NCBI RefSeq assembly: GCF_014779715.1
Contig: NZ_JACXYU010000015.1
Coordinates: 1 to 64,000 of the forward strand
From: Streptomyces chumphonensis
Lineage (GTDB): Bacteria; Actinomycetota; Actinomycetes; Streptomycetales; Streptomycetaceae
DNA: 64,000 nucleotides
Reading direction: 5' to 3'
This document shows positions 54,606 to 62,942 of the stretch, one piece after another (within the stretch, counting starts at the first letter, position 1; each line of letters opens with the position of its first letter). The notes beneath the pieces were generated by a model that had not been told where the DNA came from, made no database searches, and saw only the letters and a list, made by a program, of their open reading frames with translations. A program made the position numbers and the translations under genes.

Positions 54606-55542
54606 CGTCCTGCCGGGCCAGCCATCGCGTGATCAGCCGGTTCGTTTCCTCCGGCTTCTCCTGCTGGATCCAATGGCCGCAGTCCAGGCTGACGACGTCC
54701 ACGCGCGGCACGAAGTCCGCCAGTCTGTCGGACTTCCGGATCACGTCCCGGTCGCCGTAGATCATGAGTGCGGGCTGCTGGATGATCGGGTCCACGTCCG
54801 CCAGGAGATGCCAGTTGCGGTCGAGGTTCCGGTACCAGTTCACGCTGCCCGTGAACCCCGTTGATTCGAAGGCGGAGACGAAGACGGCCAGTTCGTCGTC
54901 GCTCATGACGGGATCACCGAGTGGCGTCTCCGCTCGGGCCAGCTCGATCAAGGCCATACCCGGCTGAGGCTCCCCGGGGGGCTCGTTCTTGCGGTACAGG
55001 TTGCGCAGGAACCGGAAGGTGTCCTCTTCGAACACGGCCTCGGCGACACCTGGCTGCCGGTTGAAGTGGACGAAGTAGAAGTCGCCCCCGAACACCTCTT
55101 CCATGAACGCGATCCAGGGCTTCTCTCCGCGCTCCTGGTACGGCAGGCTCAGGTTGATCAGCTTGTCGACGCGGGCCGGATGCAGCAGGGCCAGCCCCCA
55201 GACGACCATGGCACCCCAGTCGTGACCGACGAAGGTGGCGTCCTCGTACCCGTAGTGGTCGAGCAGCGCCACGAGGTCACCTGCCAGGTGCTCGATGTCG
55301 TAGGCCGTCACGTCGGCGGGACGGGACGAGTTCCCGTAGCCCCGCTGGTTCGGGGCGATGACGTGGTATCCGGCTGCGGCGAGAGCGGGCATCTGGTGAC
55401 GCCAGGAATAGGCGTGCTCCGGCCAGCCGTGGCAGAGCACCACCGGCTTCCCGGCATTCTGCCGTCCCGCTTCGAAGACTTCGAGCTCCACGCCGTTGAC
55501 GGAGACGAGGGTGGGCTCGGGAAAATCGACTGGGCTGGGCAT
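54598..55542 (-). CDS. Epoxide hydrolase-like alpha/beta hydrolase
   Basis: A 314-residue alpha/beta hydrolase of the soluble epoxide hydrolase type. Nucleophile D108 in FVGHDWGAMVVW, oxyanion-hole HGWP (38-41), a C-terminal acid in MIYGDRDV and His in CGHWIQQEKP, plus Tyr residues in the lid (NWYRNL) that activate the epoxide. Asp as nucleophile separates it from esterases. ATG 55542 follows AAGGAG. It is divergent from a WYL regulator with a perfect operator-like palindrome between them, so it is the regulator's probable target. Confidence 0.9.
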   Translation of the reverse strand: MPSPVDFPEPTLVSVNGVELEVFEAGRQNAGKPVVLCHGWPEHAYSWRHQMPALAAAGYHVIAPNQRGYGNSSRPADVTAYDIEHLAGDLVALLDHYGYEDATFVGHDWGAMVVWGLALLHPARVDKLINLSLPYQERGEKPWIAFMEEVFGGDFYFVHFNRQPGVAEAVFEEDTFRFLRNLYRKNEPPGEPQPGMALIELARAETPLGDPVMSDDELAVFVSAFESTGFTGSVNWYRNLDRNWHLLADVDPIIQQPALMIYGDRDVIRKSDRLADFVPRVDVVSLDCGHWIQQEKPEETNRLITRWLARQDAR

Positions 55543-55652
55543 GTCCTTTTCGCTCCTTCTTTCAAGGTGCCGGACCGCGAGCGTTCCGGGGGCCGATACG
55601 GCCGTGGGCGGTGGGGGGCACCGCTGAGGCCATGACGCCATCCTGCCGAGCG

Positions 55653-55677
55653 AAACCGGTCATCTCCTGACCGGTTT
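55653..55677. promoter_or_regulatory. Operator-like perfect inverted repeat
   Basis: Arms AAACCGGTCA (55653-55662) and TGACCGGTTT (55668-55677) with a 5-nt spacer, 20 nt upstream of the WYL regulator start and 111 nt upstream of the hydrolase start. A 10-bp perfect two-fold symmetric site is strong evidence of a dimeric repressor site. Confidence 0.8.
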
Positions 55678-55697
55678 GTTGTGCCAGTGTCGTCGGT

Positions 55698-56645
55698 ATG
55701 CGAACCGACCGGCTGGTGGCCGTCCTCCTGCTGCTGCAACGGCGGGAGCAGGTGACGGCGGCGGAGGTCGCCCGGGAACTGGAGGTTTCCGAGCGCACCG
55801 CCCGTCGCGACCTCGACGCGCTGGCCATGGCGGGGGTGCCCGTGTACTCCGTGCCGGGCCGGGGCGGCGGCTGGCGCCTCGTGGGCGGGGCCCGCACCGA
55901 CCTGTCCGGGCTGACCGCGCCCGAGGCCCGTGCCCTGTTCCTGGTCGCCGGTCAGGCGACGGCTGCCACGCCGGCCGTCAAGGCGGCGCTGCGCAAGCTC
56001 GTCCACGCCCTGCCGGAGCCCTTCCGGGGGCAGGCCGAGGCGGCGGCGTCCTCGTTGGTCACGGACCCGCGGCGGTGGGGGGCGAGCCGGAGCGAGCCCC
56101 GACCGCCCCGCTTCCTCGACGCGCTCCAGGACGCGGTGATCCGCGGCGTCCGGGTACGGCTCGGCTACGTCGACCGTGAGGGCGCCGGAACCGAGCGGAC
56201 CGTCCACCCGCTGGGCATCGTCGCCAAGGGCTCGTCGTGGTACCTCGTCGCCCACACCGAGGCCGGTCGGCGGGTCTTCCGCATCGACCGCGTCACGTCC
56301 GCCGCCCCGACCGGCGATCCCGTGCACCGGCCCGAGGACTTCGACCTGGCCGAGAGCTGGCGCGAGATCGCCGACGAGATCGACCGCAGACGGACGCCCC
56401 TGAAGGTCCACGCGCTCTGCGCACCCGACGGGATGTACCTGCTGCGGATGATGCTGGGCGGCAGGCTCCAGGTGGGCGGTTCCACGCCGGACGGCCGCAT
56501 CGAGGTCGTCATCGGCGGCGACCACGCGTACGCACTCGCCGGTGAACTCGCCGGGCTGGTCGAATGGCTGGAGGTGAGCGGCCCCCCGGACGTGCTGGAC
56601 CACCTGGCCTCGATCGGCCACGCGCTCGTCGCGCGCTACGGCTGA
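55698..56645 (+). CDS. WYL-domain (YafY-type) transcriptional regulator
   Basis: A 315-residue regulator: HTH_11 winged helix (~1-65, RTDRLVAVLLLLQRREQVTA, EVSERTARRDLDALAMAGVP) and a WYL domain (~130-230, TVHPLGIVAKGSSWYLVAHT), followed by a WCX end (~240-310). WYL domains bind nucleic acids or small ligands. It lies divergent from an epoxide hydrolase gene, with a perfect inverted repeat between them, and likely controls both. Confidence 0.9.
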   Translation: MRTDRLVAVLLLLQRREQVTAAEVARELEVSERTARRDLDALAMAGVPVYSVPGRGGGWRLVGGARTDLSGLTAPEARALFLVAGQATAATPAVKAALRKLVHALPEPFRGQAEAAASSLVTDPRRWGASRSEPRPPRFLDALQDAVIRGVRVRLGYVDREGAGTERTVHPLGIVAKGSSWYLVAHTEAGRRVFRIDRVTSAAPTGDPVHRPEDFDLAESWREIADEIDRRRTPLKVHALCAPDGMYLLRMMLGGRLQVGGSTPDGRIEVVIGGDHAYALAGELAGLVEWLEVSGPPDVLDHLASIGHALVARYG

Positions 56646-56727
56646 GACCGCCCTGCGGACTCGAAGCCCGGCCGGTGCGGTCGGGTTCGTGGACCTCCGG
56701 AGTGCGGCGAGGCGGGACCGGAGGGCG

Positions 56728-57540
56728 TCAAGGCCGCCCGGCCGGGGGCTTCTCGGCGATCAGGAGGGCGTAGCCGAGGACGCCGTCCGCGACGGCCGAG
56801 CGGGCGGCGGCCAGGACGGTGGGGGCGGCGGCGAGGTCGATGTCCGCGGCGGCCAGTCTGTCGGGGGCCGTCATGCGCGCCAGGTTCAGGCGCGCCTCGA
56901 TCTGGTCGATCATGCGCAGGAGGGCGGCGTCGTGGGGTTCGGTGCGGAGGGTGCGGAGCCCGGCGGCGGAGAGCAGGTCGACGTACCCGGCCAGGGGGAG
57001 CGCGTCCGCGACGCAGGCGATGCGGGCGGCCAGGCCCGTCAGCTCGGCCGGGAGGCGGTCGGTGTCGGCGGTGACGTCGGTGATGCCGACCCGGCCGCCG
57101 GGGCGCAGGACGCGGGCGAACTCGGCGGCGGCCCGGCACTTGTCGGGGAAGGTGCACAGCGCGCACTCGCAGACCAGGGCCGTGAAGTCGCCGTCCGGGT
57201 AAGGCAGCCGCTCGGCGTCGCCGGTGGTGAAGGACACGCGGTCGGCGTGCCCGGCGGCCTCGGCCGTGCCACGGGCGAGGGCGGTGTTGGCCGGGGAGTA
57301 GTCCACGCCGTCGACGCGCACGCCGTACGTCTCGGCGAGCAGCAGCGCCGTCGTGCCGCGCCCGGAGGCGACGTCGAGCACGCCGTCGTCCGGCCGGAGG
57401 GCGAGGGCGTCGGCCAGGCGACGGGTGAGCGCGGTGCCGCCGGGGTGGTAGGAGTCGCCGAGCAGGAGGGTGACGACGTCGGAGGAGTAGGCGGCGGCGC
57501 AGCACGCCTTGACGTCGTCCCGGGGCGGGGGCTGGCTCAT
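56728..57540 (-). CDS. SAM-dependent class I methyltransferase
   Basis: A 270-residue methyltransferase with motif I GVLDVASGRGTTALLLAE, motif II DGVDYSPANTALA, and post-motif acidic FTALVCECALCTFPDKCRAA, which has Cys pairs reminiscent of arsenite/metalloid methyltransferases. An N-terminal CC (KACCAAAYSSD) supports a metal- or thiol-linked substrate. The start overlaps the radical SAM stop by 4 nt (ATGA). It is the last gene of the operon that begins with a MauE-like gene and follows a Crp/Fnr gene. Its substrate is unknown; an arsenic or lipid substrate is only a guess. Confidence 0.85.
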   Translation of the reverse strand: MSQPPPRDDVKACCAAAYSSDVVTLLLGDSYHPGGTALTRRLADALALRPDDGVLDVASGRGTTALLLAETYGVRVDGVDYSPANTALARGTAEAAGHADRVSFTTGDAERLPYPDGDFTALVCECALCTFPDKCRAAAEFARVLRPGGRVGITDVTADTDRLPAELTGLAARIACVADALPLAGYVDLLSAAGLRTLRTEPHDAALLRMIDQIEARLNLARMTAPDRLAAADIDLAAAPTVLAAARSAVADGVLGYALLIAEKPPAGRP

Positions 57541-59099
57541 GCCGTGGTCTCCTCGTCGGTCGCGGGCCGCAGCATCCGGGAGCCGTACGGGGTCGGGGCG
57601 AGCCGGTCGGCGAGCGGAAGCGCGTTGGGGACGACGTCCGCGACGGGCACACCGGACATCTGTTCCCGGACCTGCTCGCGGTAGCCGACGGAGTTGTAGG
57701 CGCAGAACGGGATGAGGCGGCCGTCGGGGGTGATCTCCTCCACGCAGCACTTCATGAGCTGCTTGACGTTGAGGGTGTAGGGGTCCTGGAAGTCCTGGAC
57801 GACGATCATGAACGCCTTCTCACCGAGGGACTTGACCGCCTCGGGGAGGTCGATGCCGCAGGCGTCGGCGCAGTCCAGCGCCTCCGCCGTGGCGCGGAGC
57901 TGTTCTTCGGTGGTGTCCGTCCCCATGAAGGCCGAGGCCGACCAGAGCTTCTCCAGCGCCTCGCGGATGCCGTCGTCGGGCATGACCCGGTTGGAGACGT
58001 AGTCCAGGTAGTCCTCGACCTGGAGCAGGCGCGGGATGGGGACGACGGTGCGGGCACCCGGTTCGCCGTCCACGAGCAGGTAGGTGATGGAGCGGCAGGT
58101 GGGGAAGCAGCAGGGGACGGGGAAGAAGTCGCCCTTCTGGAACCAGCCCGGCAGCTGCTCGCCCACGAGTCTGATGACGTCCGGGTTGGTGAGGCGGTTC
58201 AGCGGGTCGAACGGCACGTGGCGGCCGGAGTGCGTGACCGGCTGGAAGGCCACCGAGCGGACGGCCGGGTGGTCGACGCCGTACTCGATGATCGCGCCGA
58301 GCTCGTGCTCGTTGAGGCCGCGTTCGACGGCGGCGACGAGCGTCACCGTCAGCCCGGCGTCCGCACAGTTGGCGAGCGCCTTCTCCTTGAACCTCCGCAG
58401 GTCGCGGCCCCGGATCTCGCGGTGGGTGCGCTCGTCGAAGCCGTCGAACTGGAGGTAGACGTTCACGGACCTGCCCGGGACCTGGTTGCGCTTGCCGAGC
58501 TCGGCGACGAAGTTCCGGTCCGTGGCGAGGCGGATGCCGTTGGTGTTGAGGTTGACGTTGCGGATCGGGCGTTCCTGGGCGAGGTCGATGAAGTCCAGGA
58601 TGTGCTTGTGGATGGTGGGCTCGCCGCCGGAGAACATCACCACCTCGGGCTCGCCCTCGCTCTCCACGAAGGCGTCGAGCATGCGCGCGCACTGGTCGTG
58701 GGTGATGGAGTAGCCGTCCCCCGCCTGGTGGCCGGAGTCCGCGAAGCAGATGGGGCAGTCGAGGTTGCAGCCGGTGTTGACCTCGATGATGCCGAGGCAG
58801 GCGTGCTGCTTGTGCTCCGGACAGAGGCCGCAGTCGGACGGGCAGCCGTCCCTGACCTCGGTCTGGAAGGTGAGCGGGATGGTGCCGGGCTTGTTGAAGC
58901 GGGCGGAGGCCAGGTACTCCTCGGCGTCCCCGTAGACCAGCGCCTCGAACCCGCCGTGCTCCCGGCATCGTTTGCGCAGGTAGACCTTGTCCTCGCGGAT
59001 GTTGACCTGGGCGTCGACCGGGGTCTTGCAGACCGGGCAGATCGACTTGGTGAACTCCACGAACACCTCGTCGCGGTCCTGCTTGCGGGGAGCGGTCAC
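57537..59099 (-). CDS. Radical SAM enzyme, MJ0619/Tes-like
   Basis: A 520-residue radical SAM protein. The radical SAM CxxxCxxC is C111-NLD-C115-PI-C118. Other cysteine groups could bind further iron: a rubredoxin-like CPVC...KRC (C21, C24, C45), CPSDCGLC (C86, C90, C93), then PCCFPTC and KCCVEE plus PFCAYNSVGYRE near the C-terminus. This arrangement resembles the archaeal MJ0619/tetraether synthase (Tes) family and its poorly known bacterial relatives. GTG 59099 overlaps the MauE-like stop (GTGA). The reaction in this organism is unknown; a C-C bond between alkyl chains would be the Tes-type reaction. Confidence 0.85.
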   Translation of the reverse strand: MTAPRKQDRDEVFVEFTKSICPVCKTPVDAQVNIREDKVYLRKRCREHGGFEALVYGDAEEYLASARFNKPGTIPLTFQTEVRDGCPSDCGLCPEHKQHACLGIIEVNTGCNLDCPICFADSGHQAGDGYSITHDQCARMLDAFVESEGEPEVVMFSGGEPTIHKHILDFIDLAQERPIRNVNLNTNGIRLATDRNFVAELGKRNQVPGRSVNVYLQFDGFDERTHREIRGRDLRRFKEKALANCADAGLTVTLVAAVERGLNEHELGAIIEYGVDHPAVRSVAFQPVTHSGRHVPFDPLNRLTNPDVIRLVGEQLPGWFQKGDFFPVPCCFPTCRSITYLLVDGEPGARTVVPIPRLLQVEDYLDYVSNRVMPDDGIREALEKLWSASAFMGTDTTEEQLRATAEALDCADACGIDLPEAVKSLGEKAFMIVVQDFQDPYTLNVKQLMKCCVEEITPDGRLIPFCAYNSVGYREQVREQMSGVPVADVVPNALPLADRLAPTPYGSRMLRPATDEETTA

Positions 59100-59545
59100 G
59101 GTGAGTCCACCTTCGTATCGGAGGAGTGGGTACGTGGTGCGGAGCCCTGCCGTCGCACCCCGCGCAGCAGCACCCCGGCGTACACCAGCAGCAGCCCGTC
59201 CTGCACGAGGACGGGCCAGCCGAGGCTCTGCGTCAGGTAGGTGCCGAAGCAGCCGCAGTTCTCGACGGTCAGCCCGCGCAGGAAGCCCTGCACCGCCAAC
59301 CCCGCCCACAGCAGCGACACCCCGGTGTAGACCCACACCGGGGTCCGTGCGGACGACCGGGGGCGCAGGAGGAACCACAGGCCGCACAGCAGCTCACCGG
59401 CGATCAGGGTGACGGCCAGCGCCGTGGCGGCGCCGCCCTCCACGACCTCGTAGGCGGCGAGGATCTCCGGCATCGCGCCGAAGGAGGCCAGCTGGCCCAC
59501 CGCCATCGCCGTGAACACCGTTCCGAGCACCAGCCGAAGCACCAT
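59096..59545 (-). CDS. MauE/DoxX-like membrane protein
   Basis: A 149-residue integral membrane protein with about four helices. It resembles MauE/DoxX-like proteins; the hallmark NCGCFG lies in the loop after the third helix (LRGLTVENCGCFGTYLTQSL), where paired Cys can shuttle disulfides or bind a metal. In other bacteria MauE-like proteins help maturation of secreted redox enzymes. ATG 59545 is preferred; the ribosome binding site is poor. It heads the radical SAM/methyltransferase operon, 36 nt after the Crp/Fnr-type palindrome. Confidence 0.75.
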   Translation of the reverse strand: MVLRLVLGTVFTAMAVGQLASFGAMPEILAAYEVVEGGAATALAVTLIAGELLCGLWFLLRPRSSARTPVWVYTGVSLLWAGLAVQGFLRGLTVENCGCFGTYLTQSLGWPVLVQDGLLLVYAGVLLRGVRRQGSAPRTHSSDTKVDSP

Positions 59546-59580
59546 GCGGGGCACGCTAGCCAGCCGAAGGCCGTCGACTC

Positions 59581-59596
59581 TGTAAGCGCCCTTACA
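59581..59596. promoter_or_regulatory. Crp/Fnr-type operator candidate
   Basis: TGTAAG-CGCC-CTTACA is a perfect 6-4-6 palindrome 36 nt upstream of the MauE-like start and just after the Crp/Fnr gene stop at 59624. Size and symmetry match Crp/Fnr-family sites, though the bases differ from the E. coli TGTGA and TTGAT half-sites. Confidence 0.65.
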
Positions 59597-59623
59597 CAGC
59601 GCCGGTGTCCACACCCCGCGTGC

Positions 59624-60328
59624 TCAGCCGGCCTCGTCCGTGAGGCCGCCCGGGTCGAGCACGGTGATCCGGCTCCTGGCGAGGCGGATGAGGCCGCCGT
59701 CGGCGAACTCGCGCAGCACCTTCGTCGTCGTCTCCCGCGAGGTACCGGCCAGCGCGGCGACCTGCTGGTGGGTGAGCGCGATCTCCGGCGAGCGGCCCCC
59801 GAAGATCCGGGGTCGGGACTGCGCGGCGAGCGTCAGCAGGGTCGTGGCCACACGCTGCGGGACTGACTTGAACACGCTGTCGGACAGGCGTTGTTCGAGG
59901 TCGGTGAGACGGCGTCCGAGGATCTCGGTGATACGGGCCGCGATACGCGCGTCCGACAGCAGGAGGCGGCCGACGTCGGCGCGGCTCATGACGCACACCG
60001 TGACGTCGTCCAGCGCCTCCGCGAAGTTGTCGTACATGCGCTGCCCGAGCAGCACCATCTCGCCGAAGATCGTGCCCGGCTCGATGAGGGCGCAGGTCAG
60101 CGCCCGTCCCTCGGGCGAGACCCGGAAGATCCGGACCCGGCCCTTCTTCAGGATGAACAGCACCTCGGAAGGCTGGGACGAGGAGTAGAGGAGTTCCCCC
60201 GTGCCGTACGTCTTCATCGGCGCGGCGGCGGCGATGGCGTCCATCTCCCGCGCGTCCAGGTCACGGAAGATGTCCACCTCGGAGATGCACCACGTCCTCT
60301 CCGCCCCCTCGTCAGCGGCCTGCGTCAT
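59624..60328 (-). CDS. Crp/Fnr family transcriptional regulator
   Basis: A 234-residue Crp/Fnr protein: cyclic-nucleotide-binding fold (~15-130, LFILKKGRVRIFRVSPEGRA and GTIFGEMVLLGQRMYD), dimer helix and a C-terminal HTH (~170-225, ALTHQQVAALAGTSRETTTK). FNR-type N-terminal cysteine clusters are absent (only one Cys at ~14), so it is not an oxygen-sensing FNR; cNMP or another ligand is possible. It lies upstream of the MauE-like/radical SAM/methyltransferase operon on the same strand, with a matching palindrome between them. Confidence 0.9.
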   Translation of the reverse strand: MTQAADEGAERTWCISEVDIFRDLDAREMDAIAAAAPMKTYGTGELLYSSSQPSEVLFILKKGRVRIFRVSPEGRALTCALIEPGTIFGEMVLLGQRMYDNFAEALDDVTVCVMSRADVGRLLLSDARIAARITEILGRRLTDLEQRLSDSVFKSVPQRVATTLLTLAAQSRPRIFGGRSPEIALTHQQVAALAGTSRETTTKVLREFADGGLIRLARSRITVLDPGGLTDEAG

Positions 60329-60477
60329 GCGGTACGTCTCCTCGCGTCGTTCCGGCGCCCACGGCGGCGGCGCGGCCTCCGCCGCCGACCGGGCGAGCGC
60401 CCGCGCGCCACACACCGGACCGTAGTCGTCCCGGGCGCCGCGTGGGGGCGCGCTGCCCCGGTTCGGCACCGCCGACG

Positions 60478-61068
60478 TCATCTCCGGTCCCGGGCGCCCC
60501 GCGCGCTCGCGCGGCGCTCGGCCTCCCGGCATACGGACGCCAGCGTCTCCGCCACCGTCGCCTCCCACCGCTCGGCGACCAGCCGGCCCCAGCGCTCCCC
60601 CGGCGCCCAGCCGTCCGTGCCCAGCTCGCCCCGGTACTCCAGCCGGGTGCCGCCGTCCTCGGCCTCACCGAGCAGGAAGGTCTCGACGACGAACGGCACC
60701 GGGCCGCGCACCAGCCGGAAGTCCACCCGCTCGGGACGCGTGAAGCGCACCGTCTCGACCGTCTTCGCCGTGAGGCGGCCACCGGCCACGGGGGTGTAGT
60801 GCTCGGCCAGCACCATGTCCTCCCCACGCTCCAGCACCCGCAGCTTCTCGCGCATCGCCCGGGTGGCCCGGCCCAGGTAGGGCTGGGCGATCACGTCGAA
60901 CACGACGTCCCTCGGTGCGGGCGTGTCCACGGCCTGCGGCCCCAGCGGACGGGTCCGCCGTCCCACGCCGACGTCCAGCGGTGCCGCCGCCGTCACCAGT
61001 CCCAGGTACCCGGCCACGGCGGCGCCCCCGGCACCCACCGCCAGCCCCAGCCGTCCGGCCCACGCCAT
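60478..61068 (-). CDS. SRPBCC-fold protein with N-terminal membrane helix
   Basis: A 196-residue protein with a START/SRPBCC lipid-binding-type fold (~50-185: PAPRDVVFDVIAQPYLGRAT, GGTRLEYRGELGTDGW, WGRLVAERWEATVAETL). An N-terminal hydrophobic stretch (~5-30) is a probable membrane anchor. ATG 61068. No enzyme residues can be named; carriers or cyclase-like proteins share the fold. It is 409 nt before the Crp/Fnr stop region on the same strand and may be unrelated to that operon. Confidence 0.78.
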   Translation of the reverse strand: MAWAGRLGLAVGAGGAAVAGYLGLVTAAAPLDVGVGRRTRPLGPQAVDTPAPRDVVFDVIAQPYLGRATRAMREKLRVLERGEDMVLAEHYTPVAGGRLTAKTVETVRFTRPERVDFRLVRGPVPFVVETFLLGEAEDGGTRLEYRGELGTDGWAPGERWGRLVAERWEATVAETLASVCREAERRASARGARDRR

Positions 61069-61124
61069 GTCCGTCCCTCTTCCCTCACTCGCCCGGTCAC
61101 CCGCGTGTCCGGTCGTCCGCTCCG

Positions 61125-61424
61125 TCACTCCGGCTCCCGGTGGTCCTCCACGACCACACCGGGCCCGAACGCCGCATGGCCCGGGATCCTCCGGGCCGGC
61201 GGGCTCGGCCGGGGGTGGTACCCGGCACCGTGCGGCAGGCTCGCCCCGCCCACCCGCACCGTGTAGTACCGGGCGACGCCCTTCCAGAAACACCACGTCC
61301 TCGTCCGGCTCGTCGCGACGTACTCGCGGCGCAGCGCGTCCGGCGGGACGTAGGGGTTCCCCTCCACCGCGACGGTGCGCGCCACCTCCGCGACGACCGT
61401 GCCGTTCCATACCGCGCGCGTCAC
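61125..61424 (-). CDS. DUF427 domain protein
   Basis: A 99-residue DUF427 protein, recognised by AVWNGTVVAE, YVPPDALRREYVATSRTRTW, CFWKGVARYYTV and the closing FGPGVVVEDH. The family is a small beta-barrel of unknown function, widespread in actinobacteria. GTG 61424 is 6 nt after AGGTGG and matches the family's ~95 residues. It precedes the SRPBCC gene by 56 nt. Confidence 0.85.
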   Translation of the reverse strand: MTRAVWNGTVVAEVARTVAVEGNPYVPPDALRREYVATSRTRTWCFWKGVARYYTVRVGGASLPHGAGYHPRPSPPARRIPGHAAFGPGVVVEDHREPE

Positions 61425-61478
61425 GAGCACCCACCTGCCCTTCGTCCGTGCCGCACACGCGACGGTAGGCACGACCTC

Positions 61479-61516
61479 CGGCCGCCTTCGGTGACCGCGC
61501 TCACCGAAGGCGGCCG
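61479..61516. repeat. Perfect 16-bp hairpin between divergent genes
   Basis: CGGCCGCCTTCGGTGA (61479-61494) and its exact complement (61501-61516) around a CCGCGC loop, in the ~140-bp space between DUF427 (minus) and the SRPBCC gene (plus). It looks like a terminator, but lies upstream of both genes, so it may be an operator or an insulator. Confidence 0.7.
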
Positions 61517-61567
61517 ACACTCCGACGTCTGCACGCGCCGCCGACGAGGCGCCGCTACCGTCGGCGC

Positions 61568-61978
61568 ATGGATCACGTCGCCGGGGAGTCCCGCCACATC
61601 AGCGTCCGCATCGACCGCCCGGCGGGGGAGGTCTACGCCTACGCGTCGGACCCGGCCCACCTGCCGGCGTGGGCCGAGGGGTTGGGCGGCTCCATCGCGG
61701 AGATCGACGGTCGGTGGGTCGCGGAGGACGCCCCCATGGGACGCGTCGAGGTCGCCTTCGTACCGCGCAACGAGCTGGGCGTCCTGGACCACCACGTCAC
61801 ACTGCCCACGGGCGAGACCGTATACAACCCGCTCCGTGTGCTCGCGGACGGCGCGGCGAGCGAGGTGGTGTTCACCCTGCGGCGGCAACCGGGAACGAGC
61901 GACGTCGACTTCGAGCGGGACGCCGACATGGTCGCCGCCGACCTGGCCCGACTCAGGGCACTGCTGGAGTCGGCGTAG
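61568..61978 (+). CDS. SRPBCC family protein
   Basis: A 136-residue SRPBCC/polyketide-cyclase-like protein (ESRHISVRIDRPAGEVYAYA at the first strand, DPAHLPAWAEGL in the helical gap, ending in a long amphipathic helix ADMVAADLARLRALLES). It binds a hydrophobic ligand by fold; function is unassigned. ATG 61568. Divergent from DUF427 gene. Confidence 0.82.
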   Translation: MDHVAGESRHISVRIDRPAGEVYAYASDPAHLPAWAEGLGGSIAEIDGRWVAEDAPMGRVEVAFVPRNELGVLDHHVTLPTGETVYNPLRVLADGAASEVVFTLRRQPGTSDVDFERDADMVAADLARLRALLESA

Positions 61979-62152
61979 CGGAGCATCCGCTTCCATGATC
62001 ACGGACCGTGATGTCTCCGTGATGTAAACCACAAGCTACGTGTGAGTAATCTAAGGCCCGCAGAAGCACTGGCCTGCTTCCGCTCCGGGGCGCGCGCTCC
62101 CTGATCTCTCCCCACCTCGCAGCTCCCCGCTGCGTGACCGACAGGAGTTCCC

Positions 62153-62830
62153 ATGCGCCTGCGTCGTGCCCTCGCGTCCCTCAGCGCCCTGGTGGCCGCC
62201 GCCCTGGTCGTCCCCCTCACCTCCGCCCCCGCCCAGGCCGACACCTCCGAACCCGTCGTGTTCATCCACGGCTTCGCCGGGAAGAGCGGTCAGTTCTCCA
62301 CGATGACTTCGGACTTCAAGGCGAACGGCTACAGCGACGACCAGCTGCACGTCTTCGGGTACAACTCGTTCCGCTCCAACGCCACCATCGCCGGTCAGCT
62401 GTCCGACTACATCGACGGCGTCCTGGCGAGGACCGGCGCCGGCAAGGTCGACATCGTCACCCACTCGATGGGCGGCCTCTCCTCGCGCTACTACCTCAAG
62501 AACCTCGGCGGTACGGCACGCGTCGACGACTGGGTCTCGCTCGGCGGGCCGAACAACGGCACCGCGATCGCCGGGTTCTGCAGCTTCCTCATCACCTCCT
62601 GCAAGGAGATGCGCGCCGGGTCGGGCTTCCTGAACCAGCTCAACTCCGGTGACCCGACCCCCGGCAACGTCAGCTACACGACGTTCCGTTCGCCCTGCGA
62701 CCTGGTCATCAACCCCGTCAGCAGCACGATCCTGTCCGGCGCCGACAACCGGAAGACCGCCTGCCTCGGGCACATCGGGATGATCTCCAACGGCGGCGTC
62801 ATCGACGCCGTCCGCAACGTCGTCCGCTGA
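62153..62830 (+). CDS. Secreted lipase/esterase (LipA-like)
   Basis: A 225-residue secreted alpha/beta hydrolase. Signal peptide ~1-29 (cut near AQA-DTSEP). Catalytic Ser105 in IVTHSMGGLSS, oxyanion HGFAGKSG (39-46), acid in LSGADNRKT and His in CLGHIGMIS. Four cysteines after the nucleophile (C143, C150 and two near the end, PCDLV and ACLGH) suggest two disulfides, in keeping with an exported enzyme. Triacylglycerol or ester substrates are expected. The 61979-62152 leader contains no other gene. Confidence 0.93.
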   Translation: MRLRRALASLSALVAAALVVPLTSAPAQADTSEPVVFIHGFAGKSGQFSTMTSDFKANGYSDDQLHVFGYNSFRSNATIAGQLSDYIDGVLARTGAGKVDIVTHSMGGLSSRYYLKNLGGTARVDDWVSLGGPNNGTAIAGFCSFLITSCKEMRAGSGFLNQLNSGDPTPGNVSYTTFRSPCDLVINPVSSTILSGADNRKTACLGHIGMISNGGVIDAVRNVVR

Positions 62831-62851
62831 CCGAGCCGGACGCAGCCCTCG

Positions 62852-62886
62852 GCCCGCTCCGACGTCACCCCGACGCCGGAGCGGGC
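62852..62886 (+). terminator. Terminator of lipase gene
   Basis: A 10-bp perfect stem, GCCCGCTCCG (62852-62861) with CGGAGCGGGC (62877-62886), 22 nt after the lipase stop. Confidence 0.75.
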
Positions 62887-62942
62887 TGACCGCATAGGCC
62901 GGTCGGACGACGCCGTGCCGCTTCTTCGGGACGACGGTCCGG

